DNA of 64,000 bases, from positions 14,657,475 to 14,721,474 of the forward strand of contig CAMGYJ010000008.1 of assembly GCA_946122785.1 (NCBI GenBank). The letters run 5' to 3'. Made by a program: the position numbers and the translations under genes. The notes under the pieces are model-generated. The model saw nothing but the letters and a program-made list of their open reading frames with translations. It searched no databases and was not told the origin of the DNA. Positions 9,720 to 21,753 of this stretch are shown piece by piece. Source of the DNA: Linum tenue. Its lineage: Eukaryota; Streptophyta; Magnoliopsida; Malpighiales; Linaceae. How positions within the stretch are numbered: position 1 is the stretch's first letter; each line of letters starts with the position of its first letter.

Positions 9720-11650
9720 TAAAAGCGAGTTGAACTCGGTTTTTACAAATTTTGGATCGACAACAAGTTCTACACTCTTAAATCAATGGGTTGAACCTGG
9801 GTAAGCGAGTTTTACACTCTTAAATCAATAGAGTGAGTTGAAATCGGTATTAACGAATTTTTGGTCGAGCAAGTTTTTTTTTGTCTTTCCTTTGCTTATC
9901 GATCACGGTTACAATCTTAATACTCTTTTTTATCTCCGCCTTGCAAATGATTTTTAATCCTTTTTTGTTGTTGTGTCGGGCATGCAAATGATTTTGGAGC
10001 CTTTAGGGGGTTAGATCTTTCAGTCGCGACCTTTAACTCTCTAAAAAAACAAGTTTTGGGTTATTTGGTAGAGTCACATTACCTGGAATTATTTTATTGT
10101 TTACTTTTCTTTAATTAATCAAATGTTTTAATTGTTTGTTGATAGTTGAACTCAAATTTATGTGTATTCAACCTAATTCGACCCGATTTTAGTGTTGTTG
10201 AATTTTGGGTCGGGAACACATTTTACCCATCTTTTCAATATTTCTTCTTATGACCATTGAACCCAAACTAATGTCTTGTCAAAAAAAAAAAAAAACCCAA
10301 ACTAATGTGTGTTCAAGCTAATTCGAGCCGGTGTCTATATATCCAAATTTTGGGTCAAGAACAAATTTTACCCGCTTTTATAATTAGCAAAGAGGGTTTG
10401 GTGTGCATTTTTGTAAGAACACACCCCGCTTTATCAAGTTAAATCCAGTGTTCTCACATTTTGGGGGAGAGACCGCATTTTACCTTTTTGTGATCGACAA
10501 ATTGGGTCGTGTGTGGATTAGGTTAGAAACTCGACCCGCTTTATTAAATCGGCCAGAGAAATTTATGTGTGTTCAAGTTAATTCATGTGTGTTATTGTTC
10601 ACAAATTTTGGGTCGCTTTGGGGTTGAACCCAAATTGAACCGCCTCTTATGATAGCTTAACCCAAAATCCCGCTTTATCAAGTTAAATCCAGTGTTGACG
10701 CATTTTGGGTCGAGGACGGTTTTACCCTTGACACTTTTGGGGGCATGAATGAATTTTATCCACTTTTGTAATCATCGAATTGGGTCTAGAATGCACTTTA
10801 CCAGCTTGTGTGATCGACGAATTGGGTCGCGTGTGGATTTTGTTAGAAACTCGCCCGCTTTATTAAACCGGTCAGAGAAATTCATGTGTGTTCACAAATT
10901 TTGAGTCGCTTTGGGATTGAACCCGCCTCTTATGACAGTGGAATCCAAATTCATGTTTGTTCAAGCTAATTTGACCCAGTACCGGTGTTACCGAGTTTGG
11001 GGTCGAGAACAAATTTAACCCGCCTCTTATGACAGTTGAACCAAAATTTATGTGTGTTCAAACTAGTTTGACCTGGTGCCGGTGTTGTCGAGTTTTGGGT
11101 CGAGAACAAATTTTACCCACTTTTGTACTTAACAAGTTAACAAATTGGGTTGGGTGAGGATCTTACACAAACAAGGACAGTTTTATCGAGTTGAATCCAG
11201 TGTTGACGAATTTTGGGTCGGGGATGAGTTTTACCACTTTTGTAATCAACAAATTGGGTTGCATGTGGATTTTGTTAAAACCTCACCCCGCTTTATCAAA
11301 CTGGACAGAGGAAGTTGAATCCATTTTTCACAAAATTTGGGTCGCTTGCTTAGTGAACCCTAATTGAAGCCACGTCTTATGACAATTGAATTGAACCCAT
11401 ATTCATGTTTGTTCAAGCTAATTCGACCTGATAGTCTGATACCATTGTTGCCGCATTTCGGGTCGGTAATAAATTTTACCCACTTTTGTGATTAATGAAT
11501 TGAGTCGAGTGTGGATTTTGTTACAACTTTGCTCCGCTTTATCGAGTCGAATCCATTGTTGAATTTTTTGGTTCGTGGATGAGTTGTACCCGCTTTTGTG
11601 ATCAACATATTGGGTCACGTGTGAATTTTGTTAGAAACTTACCCCGCTTT
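9720..11650. repeat. Decayed, irregular tandem repeat field
   Basis: A few phrases recur in similar order but with variable spacing. One is TTTTGGGTCGAGAACAAATTT-like (near 10200, 10345, 10990, 11090, 11205, 11455, 11565). Another is GAATTGGGTCG...GTGGATTTTGTTA (near 10500, 10810, 11245, 11500, 11600). A third is CCCGCTTTATCAA (near 10425, 10665, 11285, 11530, 11645). Units seem to be roughly 100-300 bp and strongly diverged. No coding potential was found. It may be an ancient satellite or an amplified transposon end. Confidence 0.7.
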
Positions 11651-11834
11651 ATCAAACTGATTAGAGAGAGTTCTAAAACACTTTTTCGTAGAATCACATC
11701 ACAGAAAGTGCTCTTTTTGTAATTAACCAAAGATAGGAGGAGTTTTTGTGTTATTAGGGTAATTATGCTTATGTGGACTCATTTTGGTTAGTTCGGAATT
11801 ATTTTTATTTTCATTTAATTCCCTCATATATATA

Positions 11835-11880
11835 TCTCTCTCTCTCTCTTTCTCTCTCTCTCTTTCGTTCCTCTCTCTCC
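11835..11880. repeat. (TC)n microsatellite
   Basis: Imperfect TC dinucleotide run preceded by a short TA run. The open frames over it are simple-repeat translations. Confidence 0.9.
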
Positions 11881-12966
11881 CATCTGCGCATCTCCTCCTT
11901 CTCAGCAAGACTACTGAACCAAAAGTAAGAACAAACGAGAGGAAAAACTCCAACAACAAAATACATGAGGGAAGATTTTTATTTCTTAGTCTACAATAAT
12001 CGAACTATGACTCAACATTATATTCTTAAGTTTTTTTCTTCATTCTAGCTTAATTTCGATTGCCGGTACAAAAGAACAGGTTATTTCAATATTTAGTTTC
12101 AATTTATAATTTACTTAAAAAAAATCACTTTACAACAACAAATCAGTAATCCCACTGCGAACCGCGGGCTTCCATCCTCGTTTTATGTTAATTATCTAGT
12201 CACGTAACCACAAACTCAGCGAATGTAACAATAGCGGTGTCTTTGCCCCACCTGTAGGATTAATTATACCGTTCGAGTTGGGTTCAATCTTTGCGAGAAG
12301 GACAACAAGTTTTGGTCGTAAAGGAGCGGAAGTTTCTTGAGGGTGGTAGATGGAGCTTTCTGACTGACTGCCGAGATATACCAAATCGGCCGCTACTTTC
12401 TTTGCATTCTTTTTTCTTCCCCTCGACAAAAAAGCTGGGCCTCAAATAAGTTTCTAATCTAAAGGGCCAAAAGGGAAGCTTTTATGATCAGTTTTTTGTA
12501 CCTCTTTCTTCTGTCGTTCTTACAATTCGTCAACACGCACACGGCGAAGGGTGTCGGTTGTATTTATATGAATTTGCTGATCAGGAGATTGCATTTGAAC
12601 TCCAAAAATCCAGCTCCAGCTTTGACTTGTTAGAACTCTGCCGATCGCTTTGTTGACAAAACAGGGGGCCCTCTCTTATTATTTCTTAACAATCTGTGTC
12701 GATGAGGAATCCACTGTTTATAAATAATTTTTTTTCTTGCTTTTGGACATCTAGCTAGAGTAGAGTGCTATGAGCAATCCAACCACCATATTAAATTTAC
12801 AAAAGGGCTCCTCTATTAACAGATGAATGTGAGTATGGTGTCGAACAATTGAGATTGACAATTAGTAGCAAAGCTCAGTGGATTGATCTTTAGGCTTTCC
12901 ATTGATACTTTATGTGATTTTACTCAAAATTATGAGGTGATCGGAATTCAAATTTAATTTGGTGGG
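11881..12966. other. Intergenic, no gene recognised
   Basis: AT-rich sequence. A 77-codon minus-strand frame (12196-12429) begins MSRGRKKNAKK but matches no family I know and lacks supporting context, so I do not call it a gene. Confidence 0.4.
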
Positions 12967-12974
12967 TAAGTGTA

Positions 12975-13792
12975 CAGCGGCGGATTCAGAACATAGTAGA
13001 GCACTGGGCCGCATTTGAATATAATATTAGATGCCATAAACAAAAATAGTTAACATTCTAAAATTTAAGTATTTCAAATAAGAAATTAGTTACAAAATTA
13101 CCAACGGTAACAGACAAATGACTGATATTTTGATGCATTACAAAAGATTTAGCTAATATTTTATATTTCAAAAGGTTTGGCTAATAATTTGGAAAGTCTT
13201 AAAGGTTTGGTCAATAAATTGTGTTTCATTAATGCCAATTGTAATAGAAGGTTTATTAATTTGGCAAATCCCATCAATAATATAATCTCCATCCATACCA
13301 ATAGCATACTCTCTCTCAAATAAAATAGCTATGCAAACAATGAAAAATTCATCGGGCATTTTGTTGCGCAAATTAGTTTTCACATATTTCATTGCTTAAA
13401 ATGTTCTCTCCATGGTAGTCGCTATAAACGGGCAAGGTCAACACTGGACGAATTAACCAAAAAATCACTTTGTTTAGAGGGTTTTCTTATTTCAATGAAA
13501 CTTTATACGGTCTTTTACGTTTTAGACATTTATGTTTTATTGTTTTTTTTTTCAAATGAAAATCATTCGGGCTAGAATTTTTAGGCTAAATTGGGAGTAG
13601 TTGTTTGCATATGTTTATCTAGACCGCTTTTCTAGCTACACAAAATTCTATTATCAAATAGCACTCAACCGACTTTTAAATAATACTGGGCCGAATACCT
13701 AAATCGAAAATCTAGTAAGCACTATACTAGCTCTAGATCCGACGGAGGGCTGGGTCGTGGCCCGGGTTGGCCCAGCCCTAGATCCGCAGCTG
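12975..13792. mobile_element. hAT element with perfect 8-bp target duplication TAAGTGTA
   Basis: The element begins CAGCGGCGGATTCAGA and ends with the inverted partner of CAGCTGCGGATCTAG. It is flanked on both sides by TAAGTGTA (12967-12974 and 13793-13800). The CAGTGGCGGA-type end is typical of plant hAT elements with TTF-type/ZMYM-like transposases. Only the C-terminal piece of a transposase remains inside (13172-13425, minus strand), so the 818-bp copy is an internal-deletion derivative. Confidence 0.9.
13172..13425 (-). pseudogene. hAT transposase dimerisation-domain remnant
   Basis: On the minus strand the frame reads a TTMERTF...AMKYVKTNLRNKM segment, with one TAA in the middle, then DEFFIVCIAILFERE. 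This matches the conserved C-terminal hAT dimerisation motif of TTF-type transposases, where the family pattern is VERAFSAMKxxKTxLRNxM. The catalytic part is gone. Confidence 0.75.
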
Positions 13793-13800
13793 TAAGTGTA

Positions 13801-14395
13801 GATTAAAGAAGCTACCGCAGTTATACAATTTTATTTTATGAATACTTTGTTGAATCATGACTAGCGGCTCAACAACGATGACATATGATACAAGATAAGA
13901 ATGAAGCCCGGCCGTGGTATAATGGAATGGACAACCGACAAAGAAAGTAAGTGAATGTGCATATTTATGTGATTCATTGTCATGATTATGTGTTAGCTAG
14001 GTAGTCCAAGTTCAGGAGATCTAACGCCAGTTTCGTTATTTTGGGGAGAGTGTAGATTGTAGAGGGATTTACGAGATTTATATAGACACATTATCTTAAA
14101 CCTAAATGTGAAAAGGCAAGACCGTCGTGACTCCCATTCGTAGACTAGATAAACTAATTTAAGTCATATCAATAAATATTCACTTGAATTCTCCATCAAA
14201 TACCATATCTACTAGAAGCAACAAAAGTCGCCAAATGTACCTAGACTCCTTATTGCCTCAATATGTCCTTAAGGGCCAACAACAACTCAGAACGTGAATA
14301 AACTTAAGTAGTGCAGGAACATGTTGTGTGAGAGCAACTTGGTGAGTACATCAGAAAGATTACTGACAATTTCATAACCTTAATCCTCTTCGTTG
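13801..14395. other. Intergenic, no gene recognised
   Basis: No open frame, repeat or transposon end can be supported here. A C-rich homopolymer run (about 14410-14426) follows at its right edge. Confidence 0.4.
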
Positions 14396-14399
14396 TTCC

Positions 14400-14960
14400 C
14401 TAAAAACTGCCCCCCCCCCCCTCCCCCAACATGCATATGCTTATTCCTATCATGATGGAGTTGATTATTGACCAGATATGTCGCACTCGAACTTTCACAA
14501 TATATAACATCATCATGATGTATATCGAGATAAGTCTTTTCAATCGTACCATGTTCTCTCCATAGTATCTTTTTCTCAACGCCATGTATTGTGCTTCGGT
14601 AGTAACAAACAAAGTAACTTTAGATTGCAGAATTTGTCTTCCAACTAACCCAATAATCTCCAAGAGTGGATACATAACCAACCATATATAGATCCCCCGT
14701 GTCAATGTCTCCAGCATGATTAGAACGAGAATAACACTATGTATCACTTTTGTAGATGATTTCAATATCATATGTACCTTTAAGGTGATGTAAAATTCTA
14801 TTCGCATATTGCCATTATTTCTTTTGAGGCTGTCTCATGAAACATTAACAACATGTGCAAAATCAGGTCTACTACAATAGACCATAACATGCTTCAAACT
14901 TCCTAATGCATTTGCGTATGTGACTCAACATAAAGTACTCCTTCTCCACTTCAAATTGAG
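14400..14960 (-). pseudogene. Ty1/copia reverse transcriptase/RNase H remnant
   Basis: Read on the minus strand and allowing frame changes, the order is copia-like. A VYCSRPDFAHVVNVS block comes near 14880 (intact elements have MVCTRPDIAHAV), then an ILHHLKG-like stretch, then SKVTLFVTTEAQYMAL near 14600 (intact: STVALSTTEAEYMAL). Many stops and frameshifts show it is old. No LTR could be assigned to it. Confidence 0.7.
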
Positions 14961-14969
14961 TTGCATAGA

Positions 14970-16893
14970 TATAGAACAAATGAATATTGGGAGCATTCAG
15001 AGTATTTATTGGCTTAATTGATGACTTGGAAAACCGGACAATATTGTTTGACTTTGACGTGACAACAAAAACTTGTTAATATGTGTTTCCCTATAAATCT
15101 CAATGTTCCTTCAACTTACATCATGCTTGGATTTTGCAGTATTGAGCATCTCATTAACATATATAACTAGATAAATCATTGAACCATCATCAAACTAGTC
15201 GTGATATACACAACATTCACATGGACTCATGTTCAAGTCTAGATCAATCATATAGCTATGAGCTCTTGTACCATTTACCTGGAGTTTATACAAAAACATA
15301 TAAATTTATACGAAAATACATTAATATCGCTAATCAAAATTTAATGTCCGCTATAAAGATAAATTTATGAGTAAAACTGCATGAGTTAGTTGTGATGGTA
15401 GACTATGTGTTTCGTGGCTAGAAAACTTTAGTTGAACATAATTTATTTGCACTTTTGACTTCTAATCAAACGATTGTGAGTTCGAGTTCCACCAAGTGTG
15501 CCAATTTGTTTCTGATGAGAAAATATGAGTTAGAACTGATTTGCATCTTTGAGTTCTTACCAAACGTTACCAAACACGATCCACATTTCTTTGAACAAAG
15601 TTCAAACAAGGGTGTTCGATATTTTTGATGATCTACAAGACAAATCTAAATCTAAATTAACTCTACTACTATGGAGGTTCAGTGAGAGCTCAAAAACTAC
15701 AACTATGGCTATGACTACATTTGCAGATTAAAGAGAAAAAATATAAACATTGACAATAGGTTGTCTTGTGTAAATTTTGTAAAAGCAGCTTCTTGTTTGA
15801 GCTTTTAGACCAACTTTAATGGTGGGCTGAAATTCCAAAAAATTGGACCCGCACCACTTTAGTAAGGTTGTAAAATTGTAAAATGTCTATTTTATCCAAA
15901 ATTGGGTCCAATTTTGGCCTAGAAAATGACAAAAAGGTCCAAAAGAGAGTGTGGTCACATGGGGGAAAAGCCAACGGGCCCCCTGCCAAATAGAGCTTTA
16001 ATAATAAAAAAAGAAACAACTTTATCTTTTAGCACCCACAATCTCCTCCAACAGTTCTTTCAGTCCCAAACAAGAGATTGGCATTAATTACGTCATATTT
16101 ACAAATAATTTTGTTTGGTCGGAATTCAAATTTTTTTAATCAAAATATTTCTCTTAATTAATTATTAGTACCTATATAAAAATAATGAACAAATTTGTAA
16201 TTAGAATGATGAAATATACACAAAACTGGATTATGTGTTAAAAACAAATATGAAAATTTGGACTTTTGGAACACACTACTAATGCCAAAATACCTTTTGA
16301 GGGGTTAGAATTTGAATTATAGCCCCAAATTTTGTAATTTTGGATCTAATCACTAAAGATGGTTTAGAGAACTACTTTTTAAAAAGCAATTGAGTCTTTG
16401 TCTGAAATACTATTAGAAGTATTTTTTAATATAAAAAGTCATGTAAAATTATTTTAATGAATTTATAATATAAAATACGAATAAAATTTCTAAAAAAAAG
16501 AAAAAGTAGTCAAAACTCAAACTGGATCTCATTGGATTTTTTCTATTAAATAATATTATTTTTAACTTTTTTTTATTTTGCATAGAAAATAATTAAATAA
16601 AATTAAAATATGACAAGGATTACGCCCTTAGCGCTCGTTGATGACAAAAAAAAAATGATAAAAATAATCTTGTATTTTTAAAATATTTTTTACACTTATT
16701 CAGAGCTTCTGCTTTTATGTTATATAAAAGCACTCTTCAGCTTTTCAAAAGTTGAACTAGGTGTTTGATCCTAATTCATCTTCTGAAAATAGAAAAACAC
16801 TTCTAAAAGTTTTACGATACCAAATAGTTGTTTAGATTTCATACCGTTTAAAATTTGGTTCGGTCATCACTATTGCATGATGGGAATTATAAT
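14970..16893. other. AT-rich intergenic DNA, no gene recognised
   Basis: Long AT-rich stretch with no convincing coding frame. The block 15800-16070 is less AT-rich and could be a MITE, but I could not find matching ends. Confidence 0.4.
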
Positions 16894-16903
16894 GACGGAA
16901 TAA

Positions 16904-17615
16904 GGGTTAATTGCATGGTTGGTCATTGAGATTACAAAAAACCTTCATGTTTGGTCACTGTAAATATTTAAATCCAATCTTGGTCACTCAAATTATTTTA
17001 ATGGTTCAAGTTTGGTCACTCTCCGTCCAACTCCGTTAAATTTGTCTGATGTGGCAGTCAACCCTCAAAGTTGACCGTTAACTCAGTGACGTGGCAATTA
17101 AAAATAATAAATAAAATAAATTTTAATCTTCTACCATTTCCAACTCATTTTCACAATAAAGTAAAATAAATAAAACAAAAAAATATTATAATTACAAATT
17201 AAAAGGGGCTCTTGCTCCGCCACTACATTCATCCCCCGCAACCAAATCAGCTCCTAATTCCCATCACTAGCTCCGCCTGCTACCGCCGTAATTCCCATCC
17301 CTAGCTCCTACCATCAGCTGTTGCATGGGCGCCGACTGTAACCTCCGGGGCCCCATCCCGGACTCGCTCTCCTTCCTCTTCCGAAGCTAATCGAAGTCGA
17401 ACTGAGAAACCCCTCTCTCGCTCTCCTCAGAAATTCTCCCCCAACAGGCTAAAACGGGATCCAAGAACCCCAAATCGTTCCACTACTACCAAACTCGAGA
17501 ACAAATTACAGCGCCTGAAGCCCTGAAAATCCGTGAATAATCCGGATTTGTGAGATCTGAGGGACCAAGCGGCAGAAGAACAGCAAAACGAGCAGGCAGA
17601 TATGAGAGAGACGGA

Positions 17616-17651
<36 letters not shown>

Positions 17652-18253
17652 AACACTGACAACACCCAGAAGAAGAAGAAGAAGAAGAAGAAGAAGAAGA
17701 GAAGGGAAGGGAAGGATGGAAGAGAGAGAGAGCGGTAGTTGAGTTGTGGTGGTGGTTTAAATAAATCCGTAAAAAGGAAAGTAAGGGTTAATCTCCTTGC
17801 TTGAGCTCGACGGGAATTCCTTGACCGGCCAAATCTCCAGGAAAGTTTCCTCTACTTTTAACCTCTCACTTCTGCTTATGTCGAGGAACCAGTTTTCAGG
17901 TCCTATACCTGTCGAGCTAGGGTTTTTGGGGAATGTAGTGGCGGAGCAAGAGCCCCTTTTCAATTTGTAATTATAATATTTTTTATTTATTTTACTTTAT
18001 TGTGAAAATGAGTTGAAAATGATAGATGATTAAAATTTATTTTATTTATTATTTTTTAATTGCCACGTGACTGAGTTAACGGTCAACTTTGAGGGTTGAC
18101 TGTCACATCAGACAAATTTAACGGAGTTGGACGGAGAGTGACCAAACTTGAACCATTTAACTAATTTGAGTGACCAAGATTGGATTTAAATATTTACAGT
18201 GACCAAACATGAACGTTTTTTGTAATCTCAGTGACCAACCATGCAATTAACCC
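16904..18253. mobile_element. Long-TIR Mutator-like element (copy A), exact 10-bp target duplication
   Basis: The ends GGGTTAATTGCATGGTTGGT and its inverse open inverted repeats of roughly 290-300 bp (16904-17200 and 17960-18253), separated by about 750 bp. GACGGAATAA flanks both sides (16894-16903 and 18254-18263). Long inverted repeats plus a 9-11-bp duplication are the hallmark of plant MULEs. No transposase is present. The unique core contains GC-rich gene-like DNA and GA/GAA repeats, as in gene-capturing Pack-MULEs, but the source gene could not be named. It belongs to the same family as 42175-43341. Confidence 0.9.
17621..17705. repeat. (GA)n and (GAA)n microsatellites
   Basis: A GA run followed after a short gap by a GAA run, inside the core of MULE copy A. 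The overlapping reading frame is a translation of these repeats. Confidence 0.9.
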
Positions 18254-18419
18254 GACGGAATAAACTTTAACATAGTGCGACGTGAAAACAAACCCAATTT
18301 GTTTGGTATTTCCTTTTGAAAAAGCAAATTGTTTGGTAAGGAGAGGTAGGTTGGTGATCCAATTTTTTTGGCAGGTTTAATATTTCGTAATATGATGGCA
18401 ATTGTCCACAAGTGAGTAA

Positions 18420-18535
18420 TTTTTTTTATATATAAAGGTGATATAGATTTTTTTTTATTAGATACTAATTAATGGATTCAAACATGAGACCATCATACTT
18501 TATTAAGTATTGGTCGGCTATGAATATCCATTTAC
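18420..18535 (-). mobile_element. Degenerate SINE related to the copy at 7815-7950
   Basis: The minus strand shows a box B-like GTTTGAATCC, followed by a body and tail matching the other copy in order (TTAAT/GTAGTA..., ATATCACCTTTATA). Box A is no longer clear. Confidence 0.45.
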
Positions 18536-18831
18536 TTGATGTTGTTTTTAACAATGCATACGAAAATTAGACCTATTTGTAAAATATAAAAAATTTAAAT
18601 ATCAAAATGTAATATATACAAAATTTTAGGTGCTAAATGTAATTTCCTACCAATATCTTGAGGAATTATGAATCCAACCGTGTCTTTTTTCCCGTTTGAG
18701 GAATTATCAATATTTTGAGGAATTATTAATCAATCACAGTACCGTGTATCAAATTAAAAAAAAGACTTAACCGGGGAAAAACTCCAGATTATTACAAGCA
18801 AAAGAAAACAAGTAAACAAAACCAAATTGTA

Positions 18832-19183
18832 GGGGTCGTTTGGAAGTTGCGATTGTTAAATAGATGTATTGTTGAGAATGCATGTATAATATTATACATG
18901 TATTGTCGAATTTGATGCATTGTAGAATACAACGTTTGGTATGTGTGATTGTGTATGTCGCATTAGCTAAAAGCTGAGACAAAACAATCTCAACTCAACT
19001 ATCTCAACAATCACAACTAAAAGCTGAGATATAACAATCACTCAAAATGAGTGATAGTTTCTGTCACATCACAGAAACAATCCATGTATTGTTTCTGCTA
19101 AAAAAACAAAAAAACGATGCATTATAAACAATACATGCATAATGACAATCTCAACAAAACAATCGCAACTTCCAAACGACCCC
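18832..19183. mobile_element. PIF/Harbinger-like MITE upstream of the ATL gene
   Basis: The 352-bp element has near-perfect inverted ends, GGGGTCGTTTGGAAGTTGCG and its complement, and is flanked by GTA on both sides (18829-18831 and 19184-19186). The GGGGTCGTTTGG start, three-base duplication and size fit Tourist-like MITEs, although TTA/TAA is the more usual target. It ends 676 bp before the ATL start codon. No coding capacity. Confidence 0.75.
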
Positions 19184-19859
19184 GTACACCCATTTTTTCT
19201 CAACTCCCCCATGGGAACAACACCTACGTCTACATGAACAGAAAGAACAAAGAGATAGAGAGAGAGAGGGAGAACAGAGCAAGAGAGAGAAAATGAGAAG
19301 AAATCCTTGCCTATCAACTATGTCCTACTACGACTACTACAGTTGCGCTTCAGAGAGTTCATACTTCTCCTTCTTCTCTTCAAATTTTTTTTTTTTATCA
19401 TTTATACAAAATAAAATCTTAAGGATATTAAAATCGGAATCTCTAAATTTAAATTCTCACACAAAATAACGAATTACTCGAAGCAAATCTGTTATGAGTT
19501 ATGACTTATGACAAAAAGCTTTTATGTTTTTTACATTAAGTTTCCGATTCATACCATCGGCATAAAGTGATAAAACAATCAAATAAGTAAATGAAGCGAA
19601 GCGAATTAAAATTTAAAAGAGGGAAAATTTAAATTTCTCGTTGAATTTCAGTGACGTTCACCCTTCCCCTTCATTTAAGACTCCCTCTCCCTTCATTTAT
19701 ACCACCTGATTTCTTCTCTTCCTCTTTCTCTTTCTCTCTGCTTCCCCATGCTTCGATGATGTCCCCAGATTAACATGCTCCCTGTCTCCTCCCAAAACCT
19801 CTCCGGTACTCACAGATTGGATCCCGATTCGTAAAGCTTCGATCTTTACCCCCATCTCC

Positions 19860-20969
19860 ATGGATCCTCCTCCGCCGCCTCCAGCCCCGGCGCTGCATCC
19901 CTCCGACACCAGCTTCCCCATCATAGCCATCGCCGTGATCGGAATCGTCGCCACCGCGTTCTTGCTCGTCAGCTACTACGTCTTCGTCATCAAATGCTGC
20001 CTCAATTGGCACCGAATCGACATCCTCAGAAGATTCTCACTGTCGAGAGGCAGAGCTCACGAGGAGGCACTAATGGGTGCTCACTCCCCTTCGGCGATGG
20101 AGCGTCGGGGACTCGAAGAATCGGTCATAAGGTCGATCCCTGTTTTTAAGTACACCAAAACAGAGCAGGAGGAAAAACAGGGTAAGTCGGCACCGGCAGG
20201 GACGTGTTCCGTGGAATGCGCCGTCTGTCTGAACGAGTTCGTCGAAGAAGAGAAGCTGCGGAGGATCCCCAATTGCGGCCACGTGTTCCACATCGATTGC
20301 ATCGACGTCTGGCTACAGAGCAACGCCAACTGCCCGCTCTGCCGGACCAGCATTTCCTCCTCCACGGCGGCAGGAGTTGGGCTGCTGCTTTTCCCGGTAG
20401 GCCAGGCTTTTGGGTCATCTTCTCCGCAGGATCCGAGCCCAACTCCGTACCCGGAAAGGATCGACATCGACGGGGACGAGGACTACGTGGTGATTGAATT
20501 GGGGAATTACGTCACCAATAGTCGGCAGAGCTCCACGGACCGGACGCTGCGAGCGGCGCAGGAAAGGCTGATGAATTCAGGGGAGCTTCTGCCGACGCCG
20601 CGAAAGCTCGAATCGAGATTCGGCGCTGCCTTGGATGAGAAGAAAGGCAGGAAACTGGGTAGTAAAGGGATAAGGAGTAAAGGAGATGAATGTATCGATC
20701 TCACGAGAGGGAAAGAGGACCGGTTCGGGATTCAGCCGATTCGACGGTCGTTTTCGATGGATTCGTCGGCGGATCGGCAGCTGTTGTTGAAAATTCAAGA
20801 GATTGTTCAGCAGCAGAGCAGTTGTAATAGTGGTAATAGGCAGAATGGCGAGGTGGGTATTCCAGTTGAAGGTGGTAGCAGTAGTTTTAGCAGGAGCAGA
20901 AGGAATTTCTTTTCGTTTGGGCATAACAGAGCATCGAAAAATGCAGTCTTGCCTGTGTCTCTGGAGTGA
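19860..20969 (+). CDS. RING-H2 finger E3 ubiquitin ligase, ATL family
   Basis: Intronless 369-residue protein with the full ATL plan. A short proline-rich N-terminus is followed by one membrane segment (residues 19-45), a basic stretch, and the GLEESVIRSIPVF motif (GLD-type, 84-96). The RING-H2 finger has ligands C120, C123, C139, H141, H144, C147, C158 and C161. P137 before the third ligand and W151 after C147 are kept, as the family requires for E2 contact. The tail holds RRSFSMDSSADRQLLL and a C-terminal SFSRSRRNFFSFGHN block, as in the ATL1/ATL16-like branch. Known role of the family: membrane-bound ubiquitin ligases in defence and stress responses; the target here is unknown. The first ATG of the frame directly precedes the expected start. 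GC content is high and no lesions are seen. A Harbinger-like MITE lies 676 bp upstream. Confidence 0.95.
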   Translation: MDPPPPPPAPALHPSDTSFPIIAIAVIGIVATAFLLVSYYVFVIKCCLNWHRIDILRRFSLSRGRAHEEALMGAHSPSAMERRGLEESVIRSIPVFKYTKTEQEEKQGKSAPAGTCSVECAVCLNEFVEEEKLRRIPNCGHVFHIDCIDVWLQSNANCPLCRTSISSSTAAGVGLLLFPVGQAFGSSSPQDPSPTPYPERIDIDGDEDYVVIELGNYVTNSRQSSTDRTLRAAQERLMNSGELLPTPRKLESRFGAALDEKKGRKLGSKGIRSKGDECIDLTRGKEDRFGIQPIRRSFSMDSSADRQLLLKIQEIVQQQSSCNSGNRQNGEVGIPVEGGSSSFSRSRRNFFSFGHNRASKNAVLPVSLE

Positions 20970-21753
20970 TTTTCTTTCTTCTTTTTGTTTGTAGTTTTTC
21001 TTGATTTTCATAGATAGAGAAAGAGAGTAGATTCTGTGATATATCTTATAAGATTACACATCATTTGATCATGAAATCCCTCCCTCCCCAAATGCTTTAC
21101 TTTCCTGCTTGATTCTCTTTGGATTCGTTCTCTAAAGGCTGGGCCAATCTGTTGTTGAATCAATCTGACTTTTGCTTTTGTTTAGAAGCACACATGATTG
21201 CGAACAAATCACTATTTTGTTTTTCAGTCATTTGATTAATCAAATGCAATAGAGATTCCAGTAATAGTGGTTAAACAATTAACTGTTGATTGACCGTCCC
21301 ACTGTTGAGTGGATCCGAATCTCTGGCTCCAATTTGGGTATTGAAGTATGGATGAAAGCAATGGATTTGGTGCACTTTTTGTCTCGCCTCAATGAGGATA
21401 GTTTTGATGAAAAGTCGTTACCAGAGAGTGGTACCGGAAGGCATTATAGGCCCGTGCACAATTTCTGGGCAATATATGTGATCAAAGCAAAGGACGGCAG
21501 AAAAAAAGGGAAGTATCCAAGTCCAAGCAAAACAAACAGGGGTACCCCTCCACCGCCTTTCCGTTGATTTAGGAATTGCAAACATACTAGGGTAGGAAAG
21601 GCAGAGCAAAAAGGGCAATCCTGTGTTAGCCCAATCTACGAGCCCCTGCTCACAGATGTCGTGAGCGGTCAGATTGAACATTGCTCGCATTCTGGTTGTT
21701 GGATGGACACAGTAACAATTTTGTAAATAAATTACCATTGCATTGCATCCATC
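20970..21753. other. 3' flank of the ATL gene, no further gene recognised
   Basis: AT-rich 3' flank. A 93-codon frame at 21286-21567 (plus) has no recognisable domain and overlaps frames on the other strand; I do not call it. Confidence 0.4.

Noticed and set aside
12196..12429. Hypothetical 77-residue protein on the minus strand
   Set aside because: No recognised domain, no intron/exon context, and flanked by unremarkable AT-rich DNA.
17757..17963. A 68-codon minus-strand frame with GIGPENWFLDISR
   Set aside because: Lies in the core of MULE copy A and ends in the inverted repeat; could be captured coding DNA but no parent could be named.
21286..21567. Small gene downstream of the ATL gene
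   Set aside because: The 93-codon frame overlaps an opposite frame and matches no family that I know.
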